In this document: one piece after another, positions 34,118 through 42,559 of the stretch | Layout of the letters: each line of letters begins with the position of its first letter | How positions within the stretch are numbered: position 1 is the stretch's first letter | Assembly: GCF_900089495.1 (NCBI RefSeq) | Contig: NZ_LT605203.1 | Location: 3,345,621-3,409,620, forward strand | Origin: Thiomonas sp. X19 | GTDB taxonomy: Bacteria; Pseudomonadota; Gammaproteobacteria; Burkholderiales; Burkholderiaceae_C | Direction: 5' to 3' | DNA length: 64,000 bases | Notes under the pieces: generated by a model | Told to the model about the DNA's origin: nothing | Databases searched by the model: none | Seen by the model: the letters and a program-made list of their open reading frames with translations, nothing else | Made by a program: the position numbers and the translations under genes

Positions 34118-35212
34118 ATGGCCCCCCTCCTCTTGACCGTCGCGACAGGCGGCTTCGAGTCCGCCCGTCACATGGCTCTGCTCCCTGACGGTGACCGTCG
34201 TCGCAATCTGCATGGCCATGGCTTTCGGGCTTCGGTATTCGCGGAACTGCCAGACGGTTGGGCGCCTTTCCCCGGGGGCGAGGTGCCTGCCCTGCAGGGG
34301 CACATGCAGCAGGTTCTCGAACCGCTGAACTACGCACTCCTGAACCAGGTCATCGACCAGCCCACCGATGAGAATATTGCCCGCTGGGTTCGCAAGCACC
34401 TGGCGTTGCCGGGCATCCATCGCCTCGCGGTCCAAAGTACGGCAAACCAGGGCGTAGACCTCGACCGCGACGGGATGGTGCAGGTATGGCGGCGGTACCC
34501 CTTTCAAGCCGCCCACCGATTGCCGAACGTACCGATGGGGCACAAATGTGGCCGCATGCACGGCCATGGTTTCCAGGCCATCGTGCACGCGAACCAAACC
34601 CCCGGATCACGGCCTCTCGGCATCGACTACGACCAGCTCGACGAGGTTTGGGAGCCTTTGCACAACACCCTGAACCACACCTGCCTCAACGACATGGATG
34701 GTTTGAGCAACCCCACCAGCGAGCTCATCTCATCGTGGCTGTGGGCGCGTCTCAAGCCGACGTTGCCTGAACTGTCCAGGATCGACGTGTTCGAGACAGC
34801 CTCGAGCGGTGCCAACTTTGACGGCCGTGACTACGGCATTTGGAAGGACTTCACACTCGATAGTGCGGTGCAACTTCAACGCGCACCTGTCGGGAGCCGC
34901 GAGAGCGCGATCCATGGCCACACCTTCAGGTTGCGGCTACACCTGTGTGCACCCATCGACACCGTGATGGGTTGGACCGTCGATTTCGGAGACGTGAAGA
35001 CGATCTTCGAGCCCGTGTTCAGGCGCCTTGATCATCAGCCCCTGCATGAGATGGCCGAACTACATGATGCTGATACGGCGAGCATCGCCGAGTGGATTTA
35101 CAGAACGACCAAGGTGAGTTTGCCCCAACTGGTTCGCGTGGAACTCTTCGAAACCCAAGGATGCGGCTCGGTCGTCACCGAAAACCTCATGATTCCGGCT
35201 CTGCCGGTGTAG
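34118..35212 (+). CDS. Three-module QueD/PTPS-family protein
   Basis: The 364-residue protein holds three consecutive 6-pyruvoyl-tetrahydropterin-synthase-like modules. They begin at about residues 8 (FESARHMALL...NLHGHGF), 127 (FQAAHRLPNVPMGHKCGRMHGHGF) and 247 (SAVQLQRAPVGSRESAIHGHTF). Only the middle one keeps the zinc His triad, the catalytic Cys in HKCGRMHGH and the LNHTCLND...VFETASSG elements. The outer two lack the Cys. The family makes preQ0 precursors or pterins, but QueD is usually a single module of about 120-150 residues. GGAG precedes the ATG. Confidence 0.75.
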   Translation: MAPLLLTVATGGFESARHMALLPDGDRRRNLHGHGFRASVFAELPDGWAPFPGGEVPALQGHMQQVLEPLNYALLNQVIDQPTDENIARWVRKHLALPGIHRLAVQSTANQGVDLDRDGMVQVWRRYPFQAAHRLPNVPMGHKCGRMHGHGFQAIVHANQTPGSRPLGIDYDQLDEVWEPLHNTLNHTCLNDMDGLSNPTSELISSWLWARLKPTLPELSRIDVFETASSGANFDGRDYGIWKDFTLDSAVQLQRAPVGSRESAIHGHTFRLRLHLCAPIDTVMGWTVDFGDVKTIFEPVFRRLDHQPLHEMAELHDADTASIAEWIYRTTKVSLPQLVRVELFETQGCGSVVTENLMIPALPV

Positions 35213-35490
35213 ACGATGACCGACTCGGCCCGATCTGCGGCCTGGCGTCCGCGACGCCAGTGCAGTTGCAACGACCGCACGACAGGACAGCGGCCGAGAC
35301 CAGCCTGTGGGGTTGCCGTCGCAGCAGATGCGGCCTGACAGCCCGATCGCTGGCAACATTTCGACAAATCTTTGGTGCTGCTACGCACCATGAGACCTGC
35401 CTTTGTTTGATGCGTGTCAAATTTGCTCGGAAATGGGGCCTGGAGAATACCCCCAGTGCCTTTCGCACACGCCTTGAAGAGGACTTCATC
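35213..35490. other. Regulatory region upstream of fnr
   Basis: No gene was recognised. The stretch contains the Fnr box at 35407-35420 and GC-rich inverted-repeat-like segments near 35260-35330. Confidence 0.4.
35407..35420 (+). promoter_or_regulatory. Fnr box upstream of fnr operon
   Basis: TTGAT-GCGT-GTCAA matches the Fnr consensus in nine of ten positions. A class II promoter would start near 35455, shortly before the small leader ORF at 35491. Autoregulation by Fnr is inferred. Confidence 0.65.
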
Positions 35491-35658
35491 ATGCGGATGT
35501 CCGCGCACGTTTGCACGCATACACCAGCTCGTTGCGGGCTCAGCCGTTGGCGCTGCAAGCCGCGATCCCTCGCCGTCACCGCGCCGTCGTTATTGGGCTC
35601 GATCCTGTTCAGCGCCCCGGCCCAAACCCTACAGATGCACTGCCAGGATGTGCAATGA
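35491..35658 (+). CDS. Short ORF coupled to fnr
   Basis: A 55-residue Cys/Arg/Ser-rich frame starts at an ATG preceded by GAAGAGGA. Its TGA overlaps the fnr ATG (ATGA at 35655-35658). It has no recognised homologue. It may act as a translational leader. Only the coupling geometry and ribosome site support it. Confidence 0.35.
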   Translation: MRMSAHVCTHTPARCGLSRWRCKPRSLAVTAPSLLGSILFSAPAQTLQMHCQDVQ

Positions 35659-36500
35659 ACACGCGAACACCTGCCCGTCAAGAACTCCAAGGGCGCGGCA
35701 TGCGCGACACGGAAGTGAAAAGCCTGAGTGCCGGCATCGGCGTCGTCAGCGAGTTGAGGTCCGTTCCTGACGCCACGATCCATCGTGTGAACCATGTCGA
35801 TCCCTGTGATCAATGCTTTCAAAGCCGATCCTGCCTGCAGGCTGCCTTGCTGCGTGATGGATCGATGGATCGTCGCGGTGTGCCAGGAGCCGCCATTCGA
35901 CTCAGCAAGGGCCAGCGACTTTTTGCAACCGGCCGGACCTTGGATCGCGTCTATGCAATCCGTGCCGGGTCGTTCAAGTCGGTGCTGCGATGTGCTGACG
36001 GAAGGCAACAGGTTCTCGGATTTCACGTCTCTGGGGACATGATGGGCCTCGATGGCTTCGCCGCTCAGCTCTACCTTTGCGATGCCGTGGCCATGGAGGC
36101 CAGCGAAGCCTGCGAAATCGATGCGCGGGCCCTGGAGTCAGCAGCACGGGACCACTCCATCCTGCGACGACGGATCCAATCGCTGATTGCCCAGAGCATG
36201 ATGCGTGCGCAGCAAAACCTTCTCGTTCTTGGCAGCATGCAGGGTGCAGAGCGTTTGGCGCATTTTTTATTGGACTTGTCGGAGCGCTACCAGGCGCTCG
36301 GACTTTCGTCTCGCGAATTTGCGCTGCGGATGACCCGCAAGGACATAGGCAGCTATCTGGGCTTGTATTCGGAGACCGTCAGCCGACTCTTCGCGCGGCT
36401 TGAGCGTGCCGGGCTGATCCAGATGACGAGACGGCACCGGGTTCAGATCAGCGATCGCGCCGGCCTCGCGGCCCTGCTGTCCTCCCCGTCGGGGGATTGA
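35655..36500 (+). CDS. fnr: Fnr/Anr-type oxygen-sensing regulator
   Basis: The 281-residue Crp/Fnr protein has an N-terminal CDQCFQSRSC (C-x2-C-x5-C) plus a later Cys in LYLCDAVAME, the four ligands of an oxygen-labile [4Fe-4S] cluster. A C-terminal helix-turn-helix (RKDIGSYLGLYSETVSRLFARLERAGLI) has the E-x2-S-R residues that read TTGAT. It would activate genes such as nrdD-ubiUVT at low oxygen. The N-terminal extension of about 50 residues is unusual; a later ATG at 35700 is possible. Confidence 0.9.
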   Translation: MNTRTPARQELQGRGMRDTEVKSLSAGIGVVSELRSVPDATIHRVNHVDPCDQCFQSRSCLQAALLRDGSMDRRGVPGAAIRLSKGQRLFATGRTLDRVYAIRAGSFKSVLRCADGRQQVLGFHVSGDMMGLDGFAAQLYLCDAVAMEASEACEIDARALESAARDHSILRRRIQSLIAQSMMRAQQNLLVLGSMQGAERLAHFLLDLSERYQALGLSSREFALRMTRKDIGSYLGLYSETVSRLFARLERAGLIQMTRRHRVQISDRAGLAALLSSPSGD

Positions 36501-36663
36501 TGTCTCGCCCCCATTGCGAGCGCAGCGGCTTGATGGGGTCCGACGCATGGCCCAACCGACGGCTGTTGTGCGGAGCGCCAAGCAAACGCCCCATCACGCA
36601 TGGCTTCAAGTCCCGGCGGCCTCGTGCCGCACCACTTTCACACCTTGCCTGGAAACGCCATCC

Positions 36664-37083
36664 ATGTCAGCGCAACTGATTCCCACACCGCTTCTGCCCA
36701 CTCGAATTGCCGTTGAGGATGACCTCAGCGAGCGTGTGTTCGTCCTGGCGGCTGAACTGTTCAGCGCCCTGGCGACACCCATTCGTTTACGCATTTTGGG
36801 CGCCATCTGCGCACAAGGCAAAAGCGTGAATGCCATCGTCGAGGCGGTTGAGTCCACACAACCCAATGTCTCGCAGCATCTCAAAATGCTGTATCTGGCA
36901 GGGATCGTGGCAAAACGTCGCATCGGCAATCAGATGGTTTACCGCGTGCAAAGCGAGGAGGTCCTTCAGTTGTGCGATCTGGTTTGCACCAGAATCGCCT
37001 CCGAGCTCGATCCTCAGGAGCCATGGAGCAAGGGAAAGACAATGCAAACCGCAAAACACCTCGGGGCCACACGCCCATTTTGA
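36664..37083 (+). CDS. ArsR/SmtB-family regulator
   Basis: The 139-residue protein has a winged helix (FSALATPIRLRILGAICAQGKSVNAIVEAVESTQPNVSQHLKMLYLAGIV) and a C-terminal C-x3-C pair in LQLCDLVC. It resembles the second ArsR gene at 61461, which carries the same C-x3-C. A redox or persulfide sensor role like that of SoxR/BigR types is possible; the classical ELCVCDL metal site is absent. It follows fnr on the same strand. Confidence 0.8.
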   Translation: MSAQLIPTPLLPTRIAVEDDLSERVFVLAAELFSALATPIRLRILGAICAQGKSVNAIVEAVESTQPNVSQHLKMLYLAGIVAKRRIGNQMVYRVQSEEVLQLCDLVCTRIASELDPQEPWSKGKTMQTAKHLGATRPF

Positions 37084-37155
37084 CGAGCGCAGCGTTCCAG
37101 GCGTCGATGCAATGGAATGGCAACGGCATGCCCCGGCGTGGCGATCGACAACCCA

Positions 37156-37890
37156 TCAAGGCCCCGCCTCCCCAAGTTGGCCCGCCACTGCCTTGATGGC
37201 CTCGGGATCGACCACATCGATGCGGTGAACCTGGCCGCGGATCCATCCCTGTTTTCTGAATGCGGAGAAAACCCTGCTGACCGTCTCCACGCGCAAGCGC
37301 AAATAGTCCGCGATGTCAGCTCGCGGAATATTGGGAAGAATCCGATGGCCGGGGCTGTTGCACGTCGCATCGGCATGCATGACTTTCATCATGTAGTAGG
37401 CCACGCGGACTTGCGAGCCGGATTGAATGACGTGCGTCAATTGGTAGGTTGGCAGGAGCCGTGTCGCCAGCGCCGCGCTGACTCGACCGCAAAGCTCTTT
37501 TGAAGCCCGACTCTTGCCCTTGATATTGCAAGCCACGCTGCACACGGATGTCATCGACATGGATGCCTTGAACTCCCTGTGCAGGGGCTCAAATTCAATC
37601 AGCGATTCAAGCGCAAACAATTGCCCGGGGAAACACAAATCGATGATCGAACTTTGGTGCACGGCATCGTTCCAGACGGATTTGACCGCGCCCGACCTGA
37701 CCGCATACAGATGACTCGGCTGAATCAGGATGGGCGCACCGGCACGGAACGTCTCCACCTGAATTCTTGTTTGCGCTTTGCCGCGCGCATCCCCTAACAA
37801 GCCGAGCAAACCACACCGACTGCGACTCGGACAAAGCTGGCATGGAACGGCCTCGGCAGACAAACGAGGATCGACGCGTTGGGTGCTCAT
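37156..37890 (-). CDS. Second Fnr-type regulator
   Basis: The 244-residue Crp/Fnr protein has CQLCPSRSRC (C-x2-C-x5-C) at the N-terminus and a fourth Cys in SVACNIKGK. Its helix-turn-helix is IPRADIADYLRLRVETVSRVFSAFRKQGWI with the E-x2-S-R recognition residues. The pattern suits an iron-sulfur oxygen sensor parallel to the fnr product at 35655. It converges with the ArsR gene. The start at MSTQRV (37890) is preferred to the longer frame. Confidence 0.82.
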   Translation of the reverse strand: MSTQRVDPRLSAEAVPCQLCPSRSRCGLLGLLGDARGKAQTRIQVETFRAGAPILIQPSHLYAVRSGAVKSVWNDAVHQSSIIDLCFPGQLFALESLIEFEPLHREFKASMSMTSVCSVACNIKGKSRASKELCGRVSAALATRLLPTYQLTHVIQSGSQVRVAYYMMKVMHADATCNSPGHRILPNIPRADIADYLRLRVETVSRVFSAFRKQGWIRGQVHRIDVVDPEAIKAVAGQLGEAGP

Positions 37891-38120
37891 GGGAAAACCA
37901 TCGCACTGCGTGTTCACGGAAACTCCAGTGTCCTGAGTTGGGGGTTCGTTGAACAAGTCGGCACATCAAGGAGATTCGCCGAAAACGCTGACAGGCAAGG
38001 CGTGGCGCGCAGCCAGGTTGGATGCCTGGCGAGCACCGCAACGCGGCATGTCGGCGTTTCTCGGCCAATGTCATCAACGAAACCTAACTCAGCACACTCG
38101 CTTGCCTGCGCATCAACGGA

Positions 38121-39752
38121 TCAGCCGCTGGGCAACACACGTGTTGCCGTCTGATCCAGCTTGGGCGGTGTGGCGTGGGTGTGGAACGGCGCGGGTGATG
38201 GAACCTCCCATTCCAAGCCGTGCGCCCCTTCCCAGGGACGCTGCGGAGCCTTGGCACCATGCCCGCGCACGACAGGAAGCACCACGGCAAACAGGAAATA
38301 GGCCTGCGCCAGTCCGAACATGAACGCGCCGATCGACGAAATCATGTTGAAGTCGGTGAACTGCACCGGATAGTCGGCGTAGCGGCGCACCATGCCTCCG
38401 AGGCCGAGGAAGAACTGCGGGAAGAAGGTCAGGTTCGCGCCAATGAGCGAAAACCAGAAATGGATCTGCCCGGCACGCTCGTTGTACATCGTGCCGGTCC
38501 ACTTCGGCGACCAATAGTAGAAGGCCATGAAAAGCGCGAACAGCACGCTGATGGCCATCGTGTAGTGGAAATGGGAGACCACGTAATAGGTGTTGTGCAC
38601 CTGGATGTCGATCGGCGCCAGAGCCAGCACCAGGCCGGTGAAGCCGCCGATGAGGAACAGGACGATGAAGCCAACGGCCCAGAGCATGGGCGTCTCGAAG
38701 GTCAATGAGCCGCGCCACATCGTGGCCACCCAGTTGAAGATCTTCACACCGGTCGGAACGGCGATGAGCATGGTGGCGTACATGAAGAACAACTGACCGG
38801 TGACGGGCATACCGGCCGTGAACATGTGGTGCGCCCAGACGATGAAGGACAGGATGGCGATGGCCGCGGTGGCATACACCATCGAGCCGTAGCCGAACAA
38901 GGGCTTGCGCGAGAAGGTGGGCACAACCGTGCTCATGATGCCGAAGCACGGCAGGATCAGCACATAGACCTCGGGGTGACCAAAGAACCAAAGGAGGTGC
39001 TGGTAGAGCACCGGGTCCCCACCTCCGGCGGCGTTGAAGAAGCTGGTGCCGAAATGTCGGTCGGTCAGGGTCATCGTCACCGCACCGGCCAGCACCGGCA
39101 TGATGGCGATGAGCAGGTAGGCGGTGATCAGCCAGGTCCAGGCGAACATGGGCATCTTCATCAGCGTCATGCCGGGCGCGCGCATGTTCAGGATGGTGAC
39201 AATGATGTTGATCGACCCCATGATGGACGAGGCGCCAAGAATGTGGACCGCAAAGATCACCAGGTCCATGCCCATTCCCTGCTGAATGGTCAGGGGCGCA
39301 TACAGCGTCCAGCCCACATCAGGGGCGCCGCCAGGAACGAAAAAGGCCACCACCCCGAGGAGTGCGGCAGGGATGAGCAGCCAAAAACTGAGGTTGTTCA
39401 TGCGCGGGAAGGCCATGTCGGGCGCCCCGATCTGCAGCGGGATCATCCAATTGGCCAGCCCGGTGAGGGCTGGCATCACGGCAAGAAAAATCATGATGAT
39501 GCCGTGCATGGTGGAAAACGCGAGATAAACCTGAGGATTGAGAAACTGGATCCCCGGCTCGAACAGCTCGGCGCGCATGCCTAGCGCCAGCACTCCCCCG
39601 ACGAACAGCATCGTGAGGGCGAACACCAGGTACATCGTGCCGATGTCCTTGTGGTTGGTGGAAAACACCCAGCGCCGCCAGCCGTGTGGATGGTCATGGG
39701 CATGGTCGGCGCCGTGTGCGGGCGCGTGGACGGGATCGAGCACGGCGCTCAT
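38121..39752 (-). CDS. ctaD: Cytochrome c oxidase subunit I (aa3-type), solitary
   Basis: The 543-residue protein has 12 transmembrane helices. Ligands lie in STMHGIIMIF (heme a), HPEVYVLILP (CuB His and Tyr), WAHHMF (CuB) and VVSHFHYTMA (both hemes). The K-channel Lys lies in VPTGVKIFNW. It is a complete heme-copper oxidase subunit I. Subunits II and III and assembly genes are absent from both sides, which is unusual because ctaCD-E are normally clustered. An Fnr-like box lies upstream. Confidence 0.95.
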   Translation of the reverse strand: MSAVLDPVHAPAHGADHAHDHPHGWRRWVFSTNHKDIGTMYLVFALTMLFVGGVLALGMRAELFEPGIQFLNPQVYLAFSTMHGIIMIFLAVMPALTGLANWMIPLQIGAPDMAFPRMNNLSFWLLIPAALLGVVAFFVPGGAPDVGWTLYAPLTIQQGMGMDLVIFAVHILGASSIMGSINIIVTILNMRAPGMTLMKMPMFAWTWLITAYLLIAIMPVLAGAVTMTLTDRHFGTSFFNAAGGGDPVLYQHLLWFFGHPEVYVLILPCFGIMSTVVPTFSRKPLFGYGSMVYATAAIAILSFIVWAHHMFTAGMPVTGQLFFMYATMLIAVPTGVKIFNWVATMWRGSLTFETPMLWAVGFIVLFLIGGFTGLVLALAPIDIQVHNTYYVVSHFHYTMAISVLFALFMAFYYWSPKWTGTMYNERAGQIHFWFSLIGANLTFFPQFFLGLGGMVRRYADYPVQFTDFNMISSIGAFMFGLAQAYFLFAVVLPVVRGHGAKAPQRPWEGAHGLEWEVPSPAPFHTHATPPKLDQTATRVLPSG

Positions 39753-40156
39753 GGGGTACTCCTTTCAGGAAACGTGGTTGTATGCAATGGATTCGCACGG
39801 CATGGCGGAAACGTGCCATTGCTCGCCTGCTGGCGCCCAACAGGGCTCATGCGCTGTTTTCTGATTTTGTAGTGGCGTTTGCAGACCTGCCCTTCAGGGT
39901 TAGGCCGCATTCGGGTGATCCAGATCAAGGAGTTGCAAAATTCCCAGGGTGCGTTGACACGCATCCATGGACGGTGAGCCATGGCGGCTTGGTCCGCAGC
40001 GCAAGCTTGAGGCAAAAACGCCACAACTTCGCCGCAGGCAGCATCGTTCGCGTCGGGGAGCCACGTTTGAAGCCCGCTTCCATACGGGCTTTTCCATGGC
40101 TGCGGCCTGCATAATCAGCGCTTCGCCGACTCCGCCAGCCAAGCGCCCCCTGGGCC
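39753..40156. other. Divergent regulatory region, ctaD/sigma operon
   Basis: About 400 bases between leftward ctaD and the rightward sigma factor gene without a convincing gene. It contains an Fnr-like box at 39915-39928 and a TTGACA-like hexamer near 39953. Confidence 0.45.
39915..39928. promoter_or_regulatory. Fnr-like box upstream of ctaD
   Basis: GTGAT-CCAG-ATCAA matches the Fnr palindrome in nine of ten positions. It lies 163 bases before the ctaD start. Fnr could repress the aa3 oxidase in the absence of oxygen or activate it at -41.5; the sequence alone does not tell. Confidence 0.6.
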
Positions 40157-40732
40157 ATGCCCACAGAACAAGAACTTTCCGCATTTCTTCGCAGCGTCGA
40201 CAAGCGTGCCTTCAAGCGCGCGCAGTTTGCCACGCAAAACCCTGACGCCGCCCTGGACGTGGTGCAGGACTCGATGATCCGCCTGGCCGACAAGTATGGC
40301 GACCATGATCCCGCTGAATGGCCGATGCTGTTCCAGCGTATCCTGACCAATGCCATACTCGACTGGCACCGGCGGCAGAAGGTGCGATCGGCCTGGATGA
40401 GCAATTTGTCCGATTTCCAAGGCGCTGGCGACGGCGAAGAATTCGACTTGCTGGAAACTTTGGAGATTGAAGCCTGCTCAGAGCAACTCGAGGGAGCCGA
40501 CCGTCAGCTCGAACGGAGCCAAACTCTGGCGATTTTGGATGGCGAAATTCAAAAACTGCCGGACCGTCAACGGGAGTCTTTCCTGCTGCGTTATTGGGAA
40601 GGGTTGGATGTCGCTGAAACGGCGGCGGCCATGGGTTGTTCCGAGGGCAGCGTCAAAACGCACTGTTCCAGGGCCACACATACCTTGGCCAAGGCACTCA
40701 AAGCGCAAGGTTTCGATCATGGACACACATAA
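40157..40732 (+). CDS. ECF-type RNA polymerase sigma factor
   Basis: The 191-residue protein has region 2 (DAALDVVQDSMIRLADKYG) and region 4 (LPDRQRESFLLRYWEGLDVAETAAAMGCSEGSVKTHCSRATHTL). These are typical of the RpoE-like sigma-70 factors found with DUF3619 and DUF3106 proteins in Burkholderiales. It overlaps the DUF3619 gene by 14 bases. Confidence 0.88.
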   Translation: MPTEQELSAFLRSVDKRAFKRAQFATQNPDAALDVVQDSMIRLADKYGDHDPAEWPMLFQRILTNAILDWHRRQKVRSAWMSNLSDFQGAGDGEEFDLLETLEIEACSEQLEGADRQLERSQTLAILDGEIQKLPDRQRESFLLRYWEGLDVAETAAAMGCSEGSVKTHCSRATHTLAKALKAQGFDHGHT

Positions 40733-41153
40733 CAAAAAACTGAGTTTGACGGCGGCGGAGGCGCGTTTAGGCTATCAGGTCGCGGCGCGTCTGACAGAAG
40801 GCAACGAGCAACTGCCTGCGGACATCGCAGAACGGCTCAAAGGCATACGCCATATGGTGGTTGATCAGCACCGCCTGCAGCGAGCGCGGCATGCCCATGT
40901 CATGGTGTCGGCCCACAATGCCACGGCAACCCTGGGCGGGCCGGGAGAATCTTCATCCTGGCGCCTGCGGCTGGGCCTGTTGCTGGCGATTCCCACCTTG
41001 CTGTTTGGCCTGTATGCGCTGCAGCATTACCAGCAGGAGCGTTTCGTTCGCAAAATTGCCGATATCGATACGGCTTTGCTGCTCGATAACCTGCCGCCGC
41101 AGGCCTACGTTGATCCGGGCTTCACCAGCTATCTGCGGCAGAACGACGGATGA
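40719..41153 (+). CDS. DUF3619 membrane protein, probable anti-sigma partner
   Basis: The 144-residue product has a cytoplasmic N-terminal half, one transmembrane helix (about residues 85-107) and a short periplasmic tail ending in DPGFTSYLRQNDG. DUF3619 genes regularly follow this sigma factor type, so an anti-sigma or accessory role is inferred. It overlaps both neighbours. Confidence 0.75.
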   Translation: MDTHNKKLSLTAAEARLGYQVAARLTEGNEQLPADIAERLKGIRHMVVDQHRLQRARHAHVMVSAHNATATLGGPGESSSWRLRLGLLLAIPTLLFGLYALQHYQQERFVRKIADIDTALLLDNLPPQAYVDPGFTSYLRQNDG

Positions 41154-41830
41154 GCGGGCTGTTGATGCGCCGCCGTCTATGGGCTGGATTACTCGCCCTG
41201 CGCCTCATGGCCATCCAACGCTTGCTCCTGTTGGGCCTGGCACTGCTGCTGGCGAGTGGCTGCTGGCTTGCTGCACAGGCGGCAAACACGGCAACAATCG
41301 GGCAGCCGACCTGGCAACAACTCACGCCCATGCAACAGGCTGCTCTGGGGCCATTGCAGGCCGAGTGGCCGCATTTCGATGCTGATCGCAAACGCAAATG
41401 GCTGAATATTGCTGCGCGCTATTCGGCCATGAGCCCCGAGCAGCGCACCACGCTGCACCAGCGCATGGTCGAGTGGGTGCACATGAGCCCCCAGCAGCGC
41501 CGGCAAGCCCGCGAAAACTTCCTCGCCACGGGTAAGGCGCCGCTGGACAGCCGCAAACAGGCCTGGGAGCGCTACAAGAAGCTGCCCGAAGCTGAAAAAC
41601 GCGCATTGGCCCGGGAAGCCAAACGCCCTCCGCACACGCCCGGCCATGTCGGACGCTACGAAGCCGAGCAGCGCCTCAAGAAGACCAAAACCGTGAGCCG
41701 AACGGTGGGCAATCCTCCCCGTCCCGCCAGCACGCCAGCGGCCGTTTCAGTGGCGCCGCCGACGCCTGCCCCCACGACGGCATCCAAGCCCATGGCGCCT
41801 CAACCACCGCCGCCCAGCCCCAAGCCCTGA
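41150..41830 (+). CDS. DUF3106 exported protein
   Basis: The 226-residue protein has an N-terminal hydrophobic signal-like segment (about residues 20-45) and then DUF3106 helices. These have repeated W/M-P-Q/E-Q-R motifs (WQQLTPMQQAALGPLQAEWPHFD, MSPEQR, MSPQQRR). The C-terminus is Pro/Ala-rich. It is similar in spirit to periplasmic stress-sensor proteins. It starts in an ATGA overlap with the DUF3619 gene. Confidence 0.8.
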   Translation: MSGLLMRRRLWAGLLALRLMAIQRLLLLGLALLLASGCWLAAQAANTATIGQPTWQQLTPMQQAALGPLQAEWPHFDADRKRKWLNIAARYSAMSPEQRTTLHQRMVEWVHMSPQQRRQARENFLATGKAPLDSRKQAWERYKKLPEAEKRALAREAKRPPHTPGHVGRYEAEQRLKKTKTVSRTVGNPPRPASTPAAVSVAPPTPAPTTASKPMAPQPPPPSPKP

Positions 41831-41935
41831 GTACGGATTGGGACTCGCATCGGGTTGGAGTGCGGTTCAAGCGCCGAAGTCGATGCAGGTCCGGCGCCAC
41901 CCGATCTCCACCTGAACACACGCACAGCCTCCCGC

Positions 41936-42427
41936 ATGCCACCCAAGCCTTTGCAAGCACCCTCGCTGTATCGCCGGCTTGCTGCGCTGCTGTATGAATC
42001 CATCGTGCTGTTTGGCGTGGCCTGGCTTGCCGCACTGCTCTACGGTCTGGCGGTGGGCCAGCGCAGCGGCGTGATGGACAGGCATGGCTTGCAGGCGGTG
42101 GTCTTCTTGACACTGGCGATTTACTTCATCGGCTTCTGGCTCGGCCCCGGGCAGACTGTGGCGATGCGCGCCTGGCGTTTGCGCGTGGTGGATGCGAACG
42201 GCCGTCCGCTGCGTCTTGGCCGCGCCGGCTTGCGTTTCGTTTTGGGCTGGCTGTGGGTGTTGCCTGCACTGGCCTTGGCTTGGTTGACCGGGCTGGACCA
42301 TGTGGCCGGGCTGGGCATGCTGTTCGGATGGATGGCCTTGTGGGCGCTGGCAAGCTACTTGCGGGCTGACCGCCAGTTCTGGCATGACGCCTGGGCCGGT
42401 ACGAGACTGATCGACATTCCGCGCTGA
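41936..42427 (+). CDS. RDD-family membrane protein
   Basis: The 163-residue product has the RDD pattern: LYRRLAALLYESIVLFGVAW, several transmembrane helices, and the conserved GQTVAMRAWRLRVVDANGRP motif between helices. RDD proteins are small transporters or channels of uncertain substrate. It is the last gene of the sigma operon. The ATG at 41936 begins the conserved part. Confidence 0.83.
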   Translation: MPPKPLQAPSLYRRLAALLYESIVLFGVAWLAALLYGLAVGQRSGVMDRHGLQAVVFLTLAIYFIGFWLGPGQTVAMRAWRLRVVDANGRPLRLGRAGLRFVLGWLWVLPALALAWLTGLDHVAGLGMLFGWMALWALASYLRADRQFWHDAWAGTRLIDIPR

Positions 42428-42559
42428 GTGGGTTGTCATATTCCGCGCGTCCACACGATGCGCGCAAGACTTCCGCTGCGCAGCGGTGTTTGCCCCGCGT
42501 GATGGATGACATGTCACCCTTGTCATCCGCCTGTCACAAGACCTGGCTGCAATACGGCC

